From: Microbacterium hydrocarbonoxydans
Lineage (GTDB): Bacteria > Actinomycetota > Actinomycetes > Actinomycetales > Microbacteriaceae
Length of the DNA: 64,000 bases
Reading direction: 5' to 3'
Assembly: GCF_000956475.1 (NCBI RefSeq)
Contig: NZ_JYJB01000009.1
Coordinates: 496,001 to 560,000, forward strand
Under the pieces are notes generated by a model. That model was not told the DNA's origin. It searched no databases and saw nothing but the letters and a program-made list of their open reading frames with translations. Below, piece after piece: positions 1-8,987 of this stretch (the stretch's first letter is position 1; every line of letters begins with the position of its first letter). The position numbers and the translations under genes are program-made.

Positions 1-168
1 GTGGTCGGCATCGGCTCGCTCGCCGTCGGACTGGTGCTGATGTTCGTCTGGTACCTCTTCCCGCGGTCGAAGCGCTATTTCGGCGGGGAGAGCCTGAACA
101 TGGACACGGAGGTCATGGTGCCCGAAGACGTATCCGAGTTCCCCCGGTCGATCGACGGAGGCATCTGA
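1..168 (+). CDS. C-terminal end of a permease (APC-family-like), partial
   Basis: The reading frame is open from base 1 and stops at a TGA at 166-168, so only the last 55 residues are in the window. They form one hydrophobic helix (VVGIGSLAVGLVLMFVWYLF), a basic turn (PRSKR) and a soluble tail of about 30 residues. A last membrane helix followed by a short acidic cytoplasmic tail fits the end of an amino-acid/polyamine/organocation permease, but this much sequence cannot prove the family or the substrate. The stop overlaps the start of the rraA-like gene by one base (TGATG), so the two are probably co-transcribed and translationally coupled. Confidence 0.5.
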   Translation: MVGIGSLAVGLVLMFVWYLFPRSKRYFGGESLNMDTEVMVPEDVSEFPRSIDGGI

Positions 169-641
169 TGGCGATCGCGACGGCCGACCTGTACGACGAG
201 CTCGAAGAGAGCATCCAGTCCCTGCCTCTGCAGATGCGGTCGTTCGGTCTGCGCCGCGCGTTCGACGGAAAGATCCGCACCGTGCGCTGCCACGAAGACA
301 ATGCGCTCCTGAAGTCGGTGCTCTCGACGCCGGGGGAGGGCGCCGTGCTCGTGGTCGACGGAGGCGGCTCGCTGAACCGTGCGCTCATGGGCGACATGAT
401 CGCCGCGCTCGCTGTCGAGAACGGCTGGGCAGGCGTGGTGATCAACGGGGCGATCCGCGACAGCGTCGCGATCGACGGGCTCGACCTCGGGGTCAAGGCG
501 CTCGGCACGAATCCGCGCAAGAGCACCAAGAACGCGACGGGCGAGGCCGATGTCACGCTGTCGTTCGGCGGCGTCGACTTCGCGGTGGGTGCGCATCTGT
601 ACAGCGATGAGGACGGAATCCTGGTCGAGCGCCTGTCCTAG
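168..641 (+). CDS. rraA: RraA family protein (RNase E activity regulator / aldolase fold)
   Basis: 157 residues, the usual length for RraA proteins. The conserved G-D pair (GDMIAA, residues 75-80) and the NGAIRDS motif (93-99) are present. These positions form the metal and substrate site in the related 4-hydroxy-4-methyl-2-oxoglutarate aldolases. In E. coli RraA binds RNase E and inhibits it; in actinobacteria the biochemical role is not settled, and the fold is shared with oxaloacetate decarboxylase or aldolase enzymes. The ATG overlaps the upstream permease stop. The family call is firm; regulator versus aldolase cannot be decided from sequence. Confidence 0.85.
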   Translation: MAIATADLYDELEESIQSLPLQMRSFGLRRAFDGKIRTVRCHEDNALLKSVLSTPGEGAVLVVDGGGSLNRALMGDMIAALAVENGWAGVVINGAIRDSVAIDGLDLGVKALGTNPRKSTKNATGEADVTLSFGGVDFAVGAHLYSDEDGILVERLS

Positions 642-650
642 TCTTGATGC

Positions 651-1496
651 GTGCGCATCCGGCTCGACATCGCTTATGACGGCACCCATTTCCGCGGATG
701 GGCCAGGCAGCCGGGGTTGCGCACCGTGCAGGGTACCCTCGAAGAGGCGCTCGCACGCATCGTCGGCTCGGCTGTGCAGCTGGTCGTCGCGGGGAGGACG
801 GATGCCGGGGTGCACGCCGTCGGCCAGGTGGCTCACGTCGACCTCGACGACGAGCAGTGGGCGCGCGTCGAGACGCGGCACGGACGTGCGAGTCACGACC
901 CGGCCGGCTCGCTGGCCGGCCGCATGCGCGGCGTGCTCGGTGCGTATCCCGACGTGACGGTCGTTCGCACGTCGATCGCTCCCGAGGGCTTCGACGCCCG
1001 GTTCTCGGCGGTGTGGCGCCGGTACCGCTACCGGCTCGCCGACGACGTCGCCGGCTACGACCCGCTGCGGCGTGCGAACACCACGACCCATCGCGGCTCG
1101 CTGGATGTCGAGCGGATGGATGCCGCCGCGCAGACGCTCATCGGACTGCACGACTTCGCCGCGTACTGCAAGCCGCGCGAGGAGGCGACCACGATCCGCA
1201 CGCTGCTCGAGTACCGGTGGACCCGCGACGCCGAGGGCGTGCTGGTCGCCGAGCTGAAGGCCGATGCGTTCTGCCACAGCATGGTGCGTGCTCTGGTCGG
1301 CGCCTGCGCGGCGGTGGGCGAAGGGCGGCTCGATGTCGCCGACGTGGTGACGCTGCGCGATGCGCTCGCGCGGACGAGCGAGTTCAAGGTGCTCGCCGCA
1401 CGCGGTCTGACCCTCACCGAGGTCGGGTATCCGGCTGACGATCTGCTGGCGGCGAGGGCGGAGCAGACGCGGGCCCGTCGCTCGATCGACGGCTGA
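651..1496 (+). CDS. truA: tRNA pseudouridine(38-40) synthase TruA
   Basis: 281-residue cytosolic enzyme that isomerises uridines 38-40 in the anticodon stem of tRNAs. The catalytic aspartate is D51 in the motif AGRTDAGVHA (48-56). The N-terminal RIRLDIAYDGTHFRGWARQ and the later FCHSMVRALVGA are typical TruA signatures. The start is GTG at 651, nine bases after the rraA stop. The stop overlaps the next ATG (ATGA at 1493-1498), so the downstream membrane protein is coupled to it. It is slightly longer than E. coli TruA because of an insertion around residues 78-95. Confidence 0.96.
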   Translation: MRIRLDIAYDGTHFRGWARQPGLRTVQGTLEEALARIVGSAVQLVVAGRTDAGVHAVGQVAHVDLDDEQWARVETRHGRASHDPAGSLAGRMRGVLGAYPDVTVVRTSIAPEGFDARFSAVWRRYRYRLADDVAGYDPLRRANTTTHRGSLDVERMDAAAQTLIGLHDFAAYCKPREEATTIRTLLEYRWTRDAEGVLVAELKADAFCHSMVRALVGACAAVGEGRLDVADVVTLRDALARTSEFKVLAARGLTLTEVGYPADDLLAARAEQTRARRSIDG

Positions 1497-2770
1497 TGAA
1501 CGAGTCCTTCGTCGAGGCGGGCTCACCGGGTTGGGCGTTCTGGCGTGCGGCGGCCGATGCCTGCATCGGCCTGATCGTGGGAACCCTGTACGCGTTCCTC
1601 GGCATCCTCGTCGCCGGGATCGTGGGGGAGGAGGCACTCTCGTCTCTGTACTCGGAGCTCGATCTCGACCCGATCTTCCGTGCCAGCATGGGCGTCTTCC
1701 TGGTCGCGGCCGCAGTGCTCGGCTTTGGAACACCCCTGGTCTTCGTGGCCGAGCGCATCGCGGCGCTGCGTGCGGTCGAGCGACTGCCTGCGGGTGCGGT
1801 GCCGCCTCGTCCGCTCAGGGTGAGCCTGAGCTCGTCGCCCTATGCCGTCATGCGGACCACCGGGACGGTGCTGTTCTGGTGCGCTGCGGGCCTCGGCGCG
1901 TTCTTCGCCCTCGCGGCGTTGTTCACCGAAGATCTGCGCGAAGACATCGAGACCTGGATCGTCCTGGGCGGCTGCCTGCTGTTCGTCGCGATCGGCTGGG
2001 GGCTGCGCACTGCGGGGAGGTCGGGTCTGGATCGCACGATCGGGCGACTGCAGGCGCTGTGGTCGTCGTGGAAGAAAGGTGTCCCGGCCGCGGACGCTGC
2101 GGATGCCCGACGTCGGGCTGCGGCGGTCGAGGTCGACGTGCCGCGCTGGCTGATCACCCCTGGCGCACGCTTCGTGAACCGCATCGCCCTGGTGCTCACG
2201 ATCGCGACCGTTGCGGCGCTCGCCGCATTCATGCTGTCGGTGTTCCTTCGCCAGCAGTGCCGTACCTGTGAACCAGTGCACTGGAACCAGCCGATCGAGA
2301 ACGGCATCGATGTGCTGAGCCTGTCCAGCGGCACAGCCATTCTCATCTGCGCCGTTCTCGGGCTCGCCGCCTGGATCTGCGGCGTGCTCCTGCAGGGGAT
2401 GCGCGAAGTGGTGCTCGCCCGCTGGGTCCGCGACGGCCGAGCGCGGAGGGTCGACCCGGAGCTGATCGAGCCTCTCGTCGCCGAGAACCGTGCAGCCGTG
2501 CGCCTCGAGCACGGCCTGAGCGCCGCCGGGGCGATCGCCGTGATCTTCGCCGGGGGCATGAGCTGGGCGGGCGCAGACGCCGGCGCTCTGCCGGTCGTGG
2601 CCGCCGCGCTCATCGTGCTCGGCCTGCTGGTCGGGTGGTCGGATGCCGGTCGCCGGCGAAGGGAGCGGCAGACCATCCGCGACGTGCTGTTCCCGGGGGA
2701 CGCAGCGCGGGCGGGAGACGACACCGCGAAGGTCCAGGGAATCGTGCATCGCCGCTCGCCGAGAAGCTGA
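1496..2770 (+). CDS. Polytopic membrane protein of unknown function
   Basis: 424 residues with about seven or eight predicted membrane helices, near residues 18-45, 65-90, 122-145, 152-170, 228-252, 278-300 and 342-380. A soluble basic segment (about 175-225) lies between helices 4 and 5, and a CRTC pair sits just after helix 5 in a short probable extracytoplasmic loop. The C-terminus is charged. I recognise no family. Translation is coupled to truA by an ATGA overlap, which suggests co-expression only and says nothing about function. Confidence 0.75.
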   Translation: MNESFVEAGSPGWAFWRAAADACIGLIVGTLYAFLGILVAGIVGEEALSSLYSELDLDPIFRASMGVFLVAAAVLGFGTPLVFVAERIAALRAVERLPAGAVPPRPLRVSLSSSPYAVMRTTGTVLFWCAAGLGAFFALAALFTEDLREDIETWIVLGGCLLFVAIGWGLRTAGRSGLDRTIGRLQALWSSWKKGVPAADAADARRRAAAVEVDVPRWLITPGARFVNRIALVLTIATVAALAAFMLSVFLRQQCRTCEPVHWNQPIENGIDVLSLSSGTAILICAVLGLAAWICGVLLQGMREVVLARWVRDGRARRVDPELIEPLVAENRAAVRLEHGLSAAGAIAVIFAGGMSWAGADAGALPVVAAALIVLGLLVGWSDAGRRRRERQTIRDVLFPGDAARAGDDTAKVQGIVHRRSPRS

Positions 2771-2910
2771 GGCGCCTTCGCGGGAATCGCTCGAACGCAG
2801 GGGAGCGGGAGCTGCGGGACACGCCCGGCCTTGATGCGGGTCGCCGTCAGAAGCGAATCCGTATGCTGACTCTGACGACGGCGTCTGCACACCATGGCAG
2901 GGGGACACGA

Positions 2911-3789
2911 ATGGATCGATCTACCGCCTTCGCCTCCGCGCTGCGTATGGCGATCTCCGCGCGCGGTGTCACGCTCGCCCAGCTGCAGAGCCAGCTCAGA
3001 GACGATGGCAACCCGGTGTCCATGGCGACTCTGAGCTACTGGCGCTCGGGTGCGCGTCAGCCGGAGGGCGCGCAGTCGCTCAGCGCCGTCGAGGGCATCG
3101 AGGACCGCCTCGGCCTGGACCGGGGTCATCTCACGAGCCTCCTGGGCCCGTCGACGCGTCTCGGAACCGTCGCGCCGCCGCGGCTGCCGTTCGACGAGGA
3201 GCGTGTTCAGCGCGAGGCGGATGAGACACTCGCCGCGCTGCGGGCCGCTCCGCAGGATGCGCTGCGCGATCTCTCCACGCAGATGACCGTGCAGGTCGGC
3301 CTCAACGGCACGGTCGAACGGGTCGTCACGAGGGCGCTGGTGCAGTCGACGAAGGGCGTGATGACCGAGATCCCCCTGATCGACGCGGCACCGGTGGAGA
3401 CGGATGCGATGCCGGTGGTCTCGGATGTCGTCGGCGGAAGGGTCGACCGCGAGTACCTGCACCCGGGTCGTCTGCTCTCCGGCGTCGTCATCGCGCTGGA
3501 CACGCCGATCACAGCCGGCGGGACAGCGCTGTTCGAGTTCACCGAGACCTATCCGCCGGGGTATCCGCCGAAGCAGTCGGCATGGCACGCGACGTCCAGG
3601 GTCGCCAGAGAATCGCTGATCTGGGTGCGGTTCCACCCCGACGCTCTGCCCACCTGGTGCGAGGAGTACGTCGAGACCGAAGACGACTACGTCTCGACGA
3701 TGCGCTCGGTGAAAAGCGGGGCCGTACACGCCGCCAGGCACGCCTTCGGGCCGGGCGTGCTCGGCATCCGCTGGGGCTACGACGAATGA
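2911..3789 (+). CDS. XRE-like helix-turn-helix protein, probable regulator
   Basis: 292 residues from the ATG at 2911, chosen because it follows a good ribosome site (CAGGGGGACACGA) and because the frame upstream overlaps the previous gene. Residues about 9-60 resemble an XRE-type DNA-binding region (TLAQLQSQL...SMATLSYWRSG), with a predicted recognition helix near ATLSYWRSGARQP. The remaining 220 residues have no motif I recognise; they contain a tail rich in aromatic residues that ends in RWGYDE. The layout suggests a one-component sensor with a ligand-binding C-terminal half, but no ligand can be inferred. It stands alone between unrelated genes. Confidence 0.7.
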   Translation: MDRSTAFASALRMAISARGVTLAQLQSQLRDDGNPVSMATLSYWRSGARQPEGAQSLSAVEGIEDRLGLDRGHLTSLLGPSTRLGTVAPPRLPFDEERVQREADETLAALRAAPQDALRDLSTQMTVQVGLNGTVERVVTRALVQSTKGVMTEIPLIDAAPVETDAMPVVSDVVGGRVDREYLHPGRLLSGVVIALDTPITAGGTALFEFTETYPPGYPPKQSAWHATSRVARESLIWVRFHPDALPTWCEEYVETEDDYVSTMRSVKSGAVHAARHAFGPGVLGIRWGYDE

Positions 3790-3832
3790 TTCCTCGCCCA
3801 CGCACAGCGTCGCCGGGTAGCGTGAGACTGTC

Positions 3833-4501
3833 ATGAAGGTCATCTCATACAACCTGCAGAAGCATCGCGCAGCCGGAGAGCTCGCGCAGCTGGTCGGCGT
3901 GCACGACCCCGATCTCCTGTGCCTGCAGGAGTGCGATGTGCAGGGGCTGCCCGAGCAGATCGGCGACCTCGCGCTCGCCGACGCGACGCAGGGCAACCGG
4001 CTGGGGCTCGCTCTCTACTATCGCGCGAGCACCTTCCGCGTACTCGGCGTCAAGGCGATCGAGCTGAAGAAGTCTCTGCACGACCGCATTGCGAAGCCGG
4101 CCCACGAGCGTGTTCTCGGGGCGCGGCTGCACGAGATCGATGAGGGTCGCGAGCTCATCGTGGCGTCATTCCACGCCGCGCCCCTCACCGCACTGAACTC
4201 GCTGCGGCGTCACCAGATCAGGGCGGCTCTCACCCAGCTGTCGGAACTCGGACCCGGACTGCCGCAGCTCATGGTCGGCGACTACAACTATCCGGTGTTC
4301 AAGGAGAACCTCGGACGCGCGGTCCGCGAGCACGGATACGCCTTGACCCTCAGCGACGACCACACGTACACGAGGTACCGGGTGTTCCGCGGACACTACG
4401 ACTTCGCCACGTCCACGGGGTTCGAGATCCAGCGGGTGACCACTCTTCCGCAGGGGTCGAGTGATCACCGGCCGATTCTGGTGACGGCCCGCTTCGACTG
4501 A
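3833..4501 (+). CDS. Endonuclease/exonuclease/phosphatase family protein
   Basis: 222 residues. The EEP fold signatures are in order: N-terminal ISYNLQK with the metal-binding Asn, LQEC with the metal-ligand Glu at 33, GDYNYP (149-154) with the Asp/Asn pair, and C-terminal SSDHRPI (209-215) with the catalytic Asp-His. Members hydrolyse phosphodiesters in DNA, RNA, inositol phosphates or sphingolipids, so the substrate is open. There is no signal peptide, so it is probably cytosolic. The gene is converging with the GlxA-type regulator, 55 bases apart, and no strong terminator hairpin was seen between them. Confidence 0.85.
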   Translation: MKVISYNLQKHRAAGELAQLVGVHDPDLLCLQECDVQGLPEQIGDLALADATQGNRLGLALYYRASTFRVLGVKAIELKKSLHDRIAKPAHERVLGARLHEIDEGRELIVASFHAAPLTALNSLRRHQIRAALTQLSELGPGLPQLMVGDYNYPVFKENLGRAVREHGYALTLSDDHTYTRYRVFRGHYDFATSTGFEIQRVTTLPQGSSDHRPILVTARFD

Positions 4502-4556
4502 CTCAGACGACGCCCACGTTCGGTACCCCGGAGATGATCCAGCCGCGGGCGATGGG

Positions 4557-5519
4557 TCATGCGGCGCCGACGCGGAACGCGGCCCGGTGTGCGGCGGGGC
4601 TGACGCCCAGCCGCTGACGGAAGTGCAGTCGCAGCGACACGGCGCTGCCGAATCCGGCGAGGTCCGCGATGCGCTCGATCGTCTCCTCCGAGCTTTCGAG
4701 CATGGCGCGCGCAGCGTCGACGCGCTGATCGAGGAGCCACTGCTGCGGGCTCGTCCCGGTGCGCTCGCGGAACCGGCGTGTGAATGTGCGCCGCGACAGA
4801 TGCACGGACGCGGCCCATCCGTCGATGTCGAATGACCCTGCGAGGTCCGCGCGTGCCCACAGCATGGCCCGGCCGATGGGATCGTCGGCGGATGCGGCGA
4901 CCACCGGGGCAGGAATGTACTGCGCCTGCGATCCGGTGCGATGCGGCGCGAGCACGAGCGAGCGGGCGAGCGCGGCGGCGGCCACGCTGCCGTGATCGGA
5001 GCGGACGATGTGCAGACAGCAGTCGAGCGCGGCGGCGGCCCCGGCCGAGGTGATGACGTCGCCGAGGTCGGTCCACAGCACGTCGTCGCGCACCTGGACG
5101 TCGGGCTCTGCCGTTGCGAGCCGCGAGGCGGCCGCCCAGTGCGTGGAGACCTCTCTTCCGGCGGCGACGCCGGAGGCCGCGACCACGAACGTGCCGAGGC
5201 ACAAGCCGACGATTCGGGCCCCGCGCGCGTGCGCGGCTCGCACCGCGCCGAGCAGCTCGTCAGACGGCACCGCTCCGCGCTGCCAGCTGGGGATGACGAC
5301 GAGGTCTGCGTCCGCCATGGCCTCGAGCCCGGCGTCGACGTGGATCGAGTAGCCTGCGCCCGTCTGCATGGTGCCGGTACTCTCGGCGCAGACGGTGACG
5401 TCGTAGAGGCCGTCGACACTGTCGAGTCCCGCGCCGCCGAAGACGAGCGTCGGCACCGACAGGTGGAAGGGGCTGATCCGAGGGAAGGCGAGGACGGCGA
5501 CCCGGTGGCGAACAGGCAT
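4557..5519 (-). CDS. GlxA family transcriptional regulator (DJ-1/PfpI plus AraC HTH)
   Basis: 320 residues. The N-terminal part (about 8-190) is a class I glutamine-amidotransferase-like DJ-1/PfpI domain with its nucleophile-elbow cysteine in GLCLGTF (C107). The C-terminal 100 residues are an AraC-type double helix-turn-helix, including HLSRRTFTRRFRERTG and IADLAGFGSAVSLRLHFRQR. Such proteins are usually activators of catabolic or detoxification genes. It is divergent from the MBL-fold gene, with about 70 bases between starts, which makes that gene a candidate target. The start ATG at 5519 precedes MPVRHRVAVLAF. Confidence 0.9.
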   Translation of the reverse strand: MPVRHRVAVLAFPRISPFHLSVPTLVFGGAGLDSVDGLYDVTVCAESTGTMQTGAGYSIHVDAGLEAMADADLVVIPSWQRGAVPSDELLGAVRAAHARGARIVGLCLGTFVVAASGVAAGREVSTHWAAASRLATAEPDVQVRDDVLWTDLGDVITSAGAAAALDCCLHIVRSDHGSVAAAALARSLVLAPHRTGSQAQYIPAPVVAASADDPIGRAMLWARADLAGSFDIDGWAASVHLSRRTFTRRFRERTGTSPQQWLLDQRVDAARAMLESSEETIERIADLAGFGSAVSLRLHFRQRLGVSPAAHRAAFRVGAA

Positions 5520-5589
5520 GGCCTGATCTTATCGAACATGTGCCTCAGGGCCACTGGATGTCAGGGGGCGGATGCTCGAAGCTGAGGCC

Positions 5590-6342
5590 ATGACAAAGAT
5601 CTCAGCCCTCCTGGTCGGGGGTCCGACCGTGCACTTCACCTACGCCGGACTCTCCGTCCTCACCGACCCGACCTTCGACGAGCCGGGGGAGTACGCCGGC
5701 GGCGTGACGCTGTACAAGCTGTCGGGGCCGGCCGTCCCGGCATCCGCGCTCGGTCCGATCGATGTCGTGCTGCTGTCGCATGAGCAGCACGCCGACAACC
5801 TCGACGAGTCGGGCCGCGCCCTGCTGTCCGAGGTCCCGCTGACGCTGACCACCGTCGAGTCGGCACAGCACATCGACGGGGCGACCGGGCTCGAGCCCTG
5901 GGAGCGCCACGAAGTCGGGGCCGTCACCATCACCGCGGTTCCCGCTCTGCACGGCCCGGAGGGCGCCGAGGCGCTCAGCGGGGCGGTCACGGGATTCATC
6001 CTCCAGGCCGACGGCAATCCGACCGTCTACGTCTCCGGCGACAACGCCTCGGTCGAGCTCGTACGGGCGATCGCCGAACGGTTCCCGCGGATCGACGTGG
6101 CGTTCCTCTTCGCCGGCGCGGCGAACGTCGGACGCTTCGGCGACAGCGATCTCACTCTCAACGCGCGCACGGCGCTCGAGGCCGCCGAGGTGCTGGCGGA
6201 TGCCGTCATCGTCCCCGTGCATGCAGAGGGCTGGTTCCACTTCTCCGAGACGCGCGAGCGTCTCGTGGGCATGTTCGAGCACGCCGGCAGGGCGCACCGT
6301 CTGCGGGTACTCGAACCGGGGAAGCGTGCCGACGTCGGCTGA
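5590..6342 (+). CDS. MBL-fold metallo-hydrolase (UlaG-like)
   Basis: 250 residues from the ATG at 5590; an alternative in-frame ATG at 5572 has a GGGGG run just upstream, so the start is uncertain by six codons. The metal-binding motif is the variant SHEQHADN (63-70), with H64, H67 and D69 as likely ligands. A later VPVHAEGW supplies another histidine, and DNASVELVRAIAERF resembles the central ligand region. This variant is common in UlaG-like L-ascorbate-6-phosphate lactonase relatives and other MBL hydrolases of unknown substrate. It is divergent from the GlxA-type regulator and ends at a strong terminator. Confidence 0.85.
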   Translation: MTKISALLVGGPTVHFTYAGLSVLTDPTFDEPGEYAGGVTLYKLSGPAVPASALGPIDVVLLSHEQHADNLDESGRALLSEVPLTLTTVESAQHIDGATGLEPWERHEVGAVTITAVPALHGPEGAEALSGAVTGFILQADGNPTVYVSGDNASVELVRAIAERFPRIDVAFLFAGAANVGRFGDSDLTLNARTALEAAEVLADAVIVPVHAEGWFHFSETRERLVGMFEHAGRAHRLRVLEPGKRADVG

Positions 6343-6354
6343 ATCCGCGATGAC

Positions 6355-6403
6355 AGCCCGCCCCGCCCCAGAGCAGCGCTCGCCGGCGGGGCGGGCTCAT
6401 TTT
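6355..6403 (+). terminator. Intrinsic terminator after the MBL-fold gene
   Basis: A perfect 13-bp inverted repeat, AGCCCGCCCCGCC (6355-6367) and GGCGGGGCGGGCT (6385-6397), is followed by CATTTT. It separates the MBL-fold gene from the ribosomal protein operon. Confidence 0.85.
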
Positions 6404-6431
6404 GGGAGAACGGCCCGTCATGGCGTAAGCT
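6402..6431 (+). promoter_or_regulatory. Candidate sigma-70-type promoter of the rplM-rpsI operon
   Basis: TTGGGA (6402-6407), 18 bases, then TAAGCT (6426-6431). It lies 144 bases before the rplM start, leaving a long untranslated leader (about 6438-6575). A small hairpin, ACTCG-ACTGC-CGAGT, follows shortly after the -10. Ribosomal protein L13 leaders are known autoregulatory sites in other phyla; I cannot show that this one is. Confidence 0.45.
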
Positions 6432-6575
6432 GTCACTTTGGTACTCGACTGCCGAGTGCCGCGAACGTGAGCCCTCCACTGGCGTGTTCCCCGAAGTCCT
6501 GTCTGCAGGCCACAGGGAACCACCCCGGAGTGGGATTCACGAACTTCTCCGTTCGAACAAGAAAGCAGCACTATC

Positions 6576-7022
6576 GTGACGCGCACTTTCACTCCCAAGG
6601 CTGGCGAAGTCCAGCGCGACTGGGTCGTCATCGACGCCACTGACGTCGTTCTCGGCCGTCTGGCTTCGCACGCCGCCGCACTCCTGCGCGGCAAGCACAA
6701 GCCGACCTTCGCCAACCACATCGACTCGGGTGACTTCGTCATCATCGTGAACGCCGACAAGGTCGCGCTCACGGGTCAGAAGCTCCAGAAGAAGCTGGCT
6801 TACCGCCACTCCGGTTACCCGGGCGGCCTGAAGTCGGTCACCTACGCCGAGCTCCTCGAGAAGAACCCGGTCCGCGCTGTCGAGAAGGCCATCCGTGGCA
6901 TGCTCCCCAAGAACAGCCTCGGCCGCCAGCAGCTGACGAAGCTCAAGGTGTATGTCGGTGCCGAGCACCCGCACGCCGCTCAGCAGCCGCAGACGTACAC
7001 CCTCGACCAGGTCGCCCAGTAA
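6576..7022 (+). CDS. rplM: 50S ribosomal protein L13 (uL13)
   Basis: 148 residues of standard L13, including [16 protein letters not shown] near the N-terminus, [16 protein letters not shown] and [12 protein letters not shown]. The protein binds 23S rRNA early in large-subunit assembly. The GTG start at 6576 follows GAACAAGAAAG. It is first in the conserved rplM-rpsI pair, and rpsI follows after 32 bases. Nothing unusual. Confidence 0.98.
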   Translation: MTRTFTPKAGEVQRDWVVIDATDVVLGRLASHAAALLRGKHKPTFANHIDSGDFVIIVNADKVALTGQKLQKKLAYRHSGYPGGLKSVTYAELLEKNPVRAVEKAIRGMLPKNSLGRQQLTKLKVYVGAEHPHAAQQPQTYTLDQVAQ

Positions 7023-7054
7023 GCGCCGGACCTAAAGGACTTAAGGACATACTC

Positions 7055-7540
7055 GTGGCTGACATCCAGGACACCACCGAAACCCCCCAGAACTTCTCGA
7101 CGTCGACTCCCGAGACCGAAGCAGTCGAGGCGGCTCCCCGCCCCGTGCTGAGCGTCCCGGGCGCGGCTGTGGGTCGTCGCAAGCAGGCCATCGCCCGCGT
7201 GCGCCTGATCCCCGGCTCGGGCACCATCACGGTCAACGGCCGTACGCTCGAGGACTACTTCCCGAACAAGCTGCACCAGCAGCTGATCAACGACCCGTTC
7301 ACGGTCCTCAACCTCGCCGGCGGCTACGACGTCATCGCGCGCATCTCCGGTGGTGGCCCCTCGGGTCAGGCCGGCGCGCTGCGTCTCGGCATCGCCCGTG
7401 CGCTGAACGAGATCGACGCGGAGAACAACCGTCCCACCCTGAAGAAGGCCGGCTTCCTGTCGCGTGACGCTCGCGTCAAGGAGCGCAAGAAGGCCGGTCT
7501 CAAGAAGGCCCGTAAGGCGCCTCAGTACTCGAAGCGCTAA
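7055..7540 (+). CDS. rpsI: 30S ribosomal protein S9 (uS9)
   Basis: 161 residues. The S9 core begins at [13 protein letters not shown] (about residue 37) and ends with the invariant basic tail KAPQYSKR, which reaches into the decoding region of the 30S subunit. The 35-residue acidic N-terminal extension ([20 protein letters not shown]) is longer than in E. coli but usual for actinobacteria. GTG start at 7055 after a purine-rich AAAGGACTTAAGGAC. Confidence 0.98.
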   Translation: MADIQDTTETPQNFSTSTPETEAVEAAPRPVLSVPGAAVGRRKQAIARVRLIPGSGTITVNGRTLEDYFPNKLHQQLINDPFTVLNLAGGYDVIARISGGGPSGQAGALRLGIARALNEIDAENNRPTLKKAGFLSRDARVKERKKAGLKKARKAPQYSKR

Positions 7541-7554
7541 GGTCTCACCGACCG

Positions 7555-8913
7555 ATGCCGATCTTTGGCACGGACGGCGTGCGGGGGCTTGCCAATGGCA
7601 CCCTCACCGCCGATCTCGCGCTCACCCTGGCCCAGGCGACTGCTGTCGTCCTGGGCCAGGGCCGTACTGCGGAGGCTCGCAAAGCCGCTGGCAAGCGACT
7701 CACCGCAGTCGTGGCACGAGACCCCCGGGTCTCTGGCCACTTCCTGACCGCCGCAGTCGCCGCCGGCCTCGCCTCCTCGGGTGTCGACGTGCTCGAAGCG
7801 GGCGTCATCCCGACCCCGGCTCTCGCCTTCCTCGTCGCCGACCGTGACGCCGATTTCGGCGTGATGATCTCGGCCTCGCACAACCCTGCGCAGGACAACG
7901 GCATCAAGATCTTCGCCCGCGGCGGAGTGAAGCTGCCTGACGTCGTCGAAGAGCGCATCGAGGCCGCGATGGCGGGCGAGAAGCTGCGCCCGACCGGCGC
8001 GAGCGTGGGGCGGATCATCCGCTTCGCCGATGCCGAAGACCGCTACGTGGTGCACCTGCTCGGGTCGATCCCGCATCCGCTCGACGGCATCAAGGTCGTG
8101 CTCGACTGCGCCCCGGGCGCGGCATCCGGCGTCTCTCCTGAGACGTTCAAGGATGCAGGAGCCGACGTCACGGTCATCGGCGCCGACCCCGACGGCTGGA
8201 ACATCAACGACGGCGTGGGCTCGACTCATCTCGACCAGCTCGCGGAAGCGGTGGTGCGCCTCGGCGCCGACATCGGCATCGCGCACGACGGCGACGCCGA
8301 TCGCTGCCTTGCCGTGGATGCCGAGGGCAAGGTCATCGACGGCGACCAGATCATGGCGATCCTCGCCGTGTCGATGAAGGAGCGCGGTCACCTGACCGAC
8401 GACACCCTGGTCGCCACGGTCATGAGCAACCTCGGCCTCCACGTCGCGATGCGCGAGCACGGCATCACGGTGCGACAGACGGCTGTCGGCGACCGCTACG
8501 TGCTCGAAGACATGAACGCCGGCGGCTACGCTCTCGGTGGCGAGCAGTCGGGCCACGTGATCATGAGCGAGTACGCCACCACGGGTGACGGCCTGCTGAC
8601 AGGTCTGCACCTGGTGAGCGAGATGGCGCGGCAGAAGAAGACCGCCGCCGAGCTCGCGAGCGTCATGAAGGTCTACCCGCAGGTGCTCATCAACGTGCGC
8701 GACGTCGACAAGGATGCGCTCGAGGGCGACGAGGTCGTGCAGGCCGCCGTCCGCGAGGTCGAGGCCGAGCTGGGCGACACCGGTCGCGTGCTGCTGCGCA
8801 AGTCGGGCACCGAGCCGCTGGTGCGGGTCATGGTCGAAGCAGCCGACGCCGAGTCGGTGCAGGCCTACGCCTCGCGTCTGGCCGACGTGGTGCGCGAGCG
8901 TCTCGCGCTCTGA
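7555..8913 (+). CDS. glmM: Phosphoglucosamine mutase GlmM
   Basis: 452-residue cytosolic alpha-D-phosphohexomutase that converts glucosamine-6-phosphate to glucosamine-1-phosphate for UDP-GlcNAc and peptidoglycan synthesis. The N-terminus FGTDGVRG, the phosphoserine loop ISASHNP (phosphoserine S108), the metal loop DGDADR and the sugar/phosphate loops GGEQSGH and [11 protein letters not shown] are all present. It begins 14 bases after rpsI and is probably in the same transcript. Its substrate is made by GlmS, encoded at 31029. A strong hairpin follows. Confidence 0.97.
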   Translation: MPIFGTDGVRGLANGTLTADLALTLAQATAVVLGQGRTAEARKAAGKRLTAVVARDPRVSGHFLTAAVAAGLASSGVDVLEAGVIPTPALAFLVADRDADFGVMISASHNPAQDNGIKIFARGGVKLPDVVEERIEAAMAGEKLRPTGASVGRIIRFADAEDRYVVHLLGSIPHPLDGIKVVLDCAPGAASGVSPETFKDAGADVTVIGADPDGWNINDGVGSTHLDQLAEAVVRLGADIGIAHDGDADRCLAVDAEGKVIDGDQIMAILAVSMKERGHLTDDTLVATVMSNLGLHVAMREHGITVRQTAVGDRYVLEDMNAGGYALGGEQSGHVIMSEYATTGDGLLTGLHLVSEMARQKKTAAELASVMKVYPQVLINVRDVDKDALEGDEVVQAAVREVEAELGDTGRVLLRKSGTEPLVRVMVEAADAESVQAYASRLADVVRERLAL

Positions 8914-8926
8914 GGGATCGTTCGAC

Positions 8927-8962
8927 GCGGGCGGATGCTGTCACAGCATCCGCCCGCTTCTT
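8927..8962 (+). terminator. Intrinsic terminator after glmM
   Basis: A 14-bp perfect stem, GCGGGCGGATGCTG (8927-8940) with CAGCATCCGCCCGC (8944-8957), loop TCA, then TTCTTCG. The stem carries the GGATGC/GCATCC word discussed in the findings. Confidence 0.85.
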
Positions 8963-8987
8963 CGTCTGCATGCGAGATGATGGCGGC

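Noticed and set aside
75..1733. Very long open frame on the minus strand opposite rraA and truA
   Set aside because: High GC keeps antisense frames open; rraA and truA on the plus strand have full family motifs. Similar long shadows (for example at 1840-3996 and 26902-29400) were dropped for the same reason.
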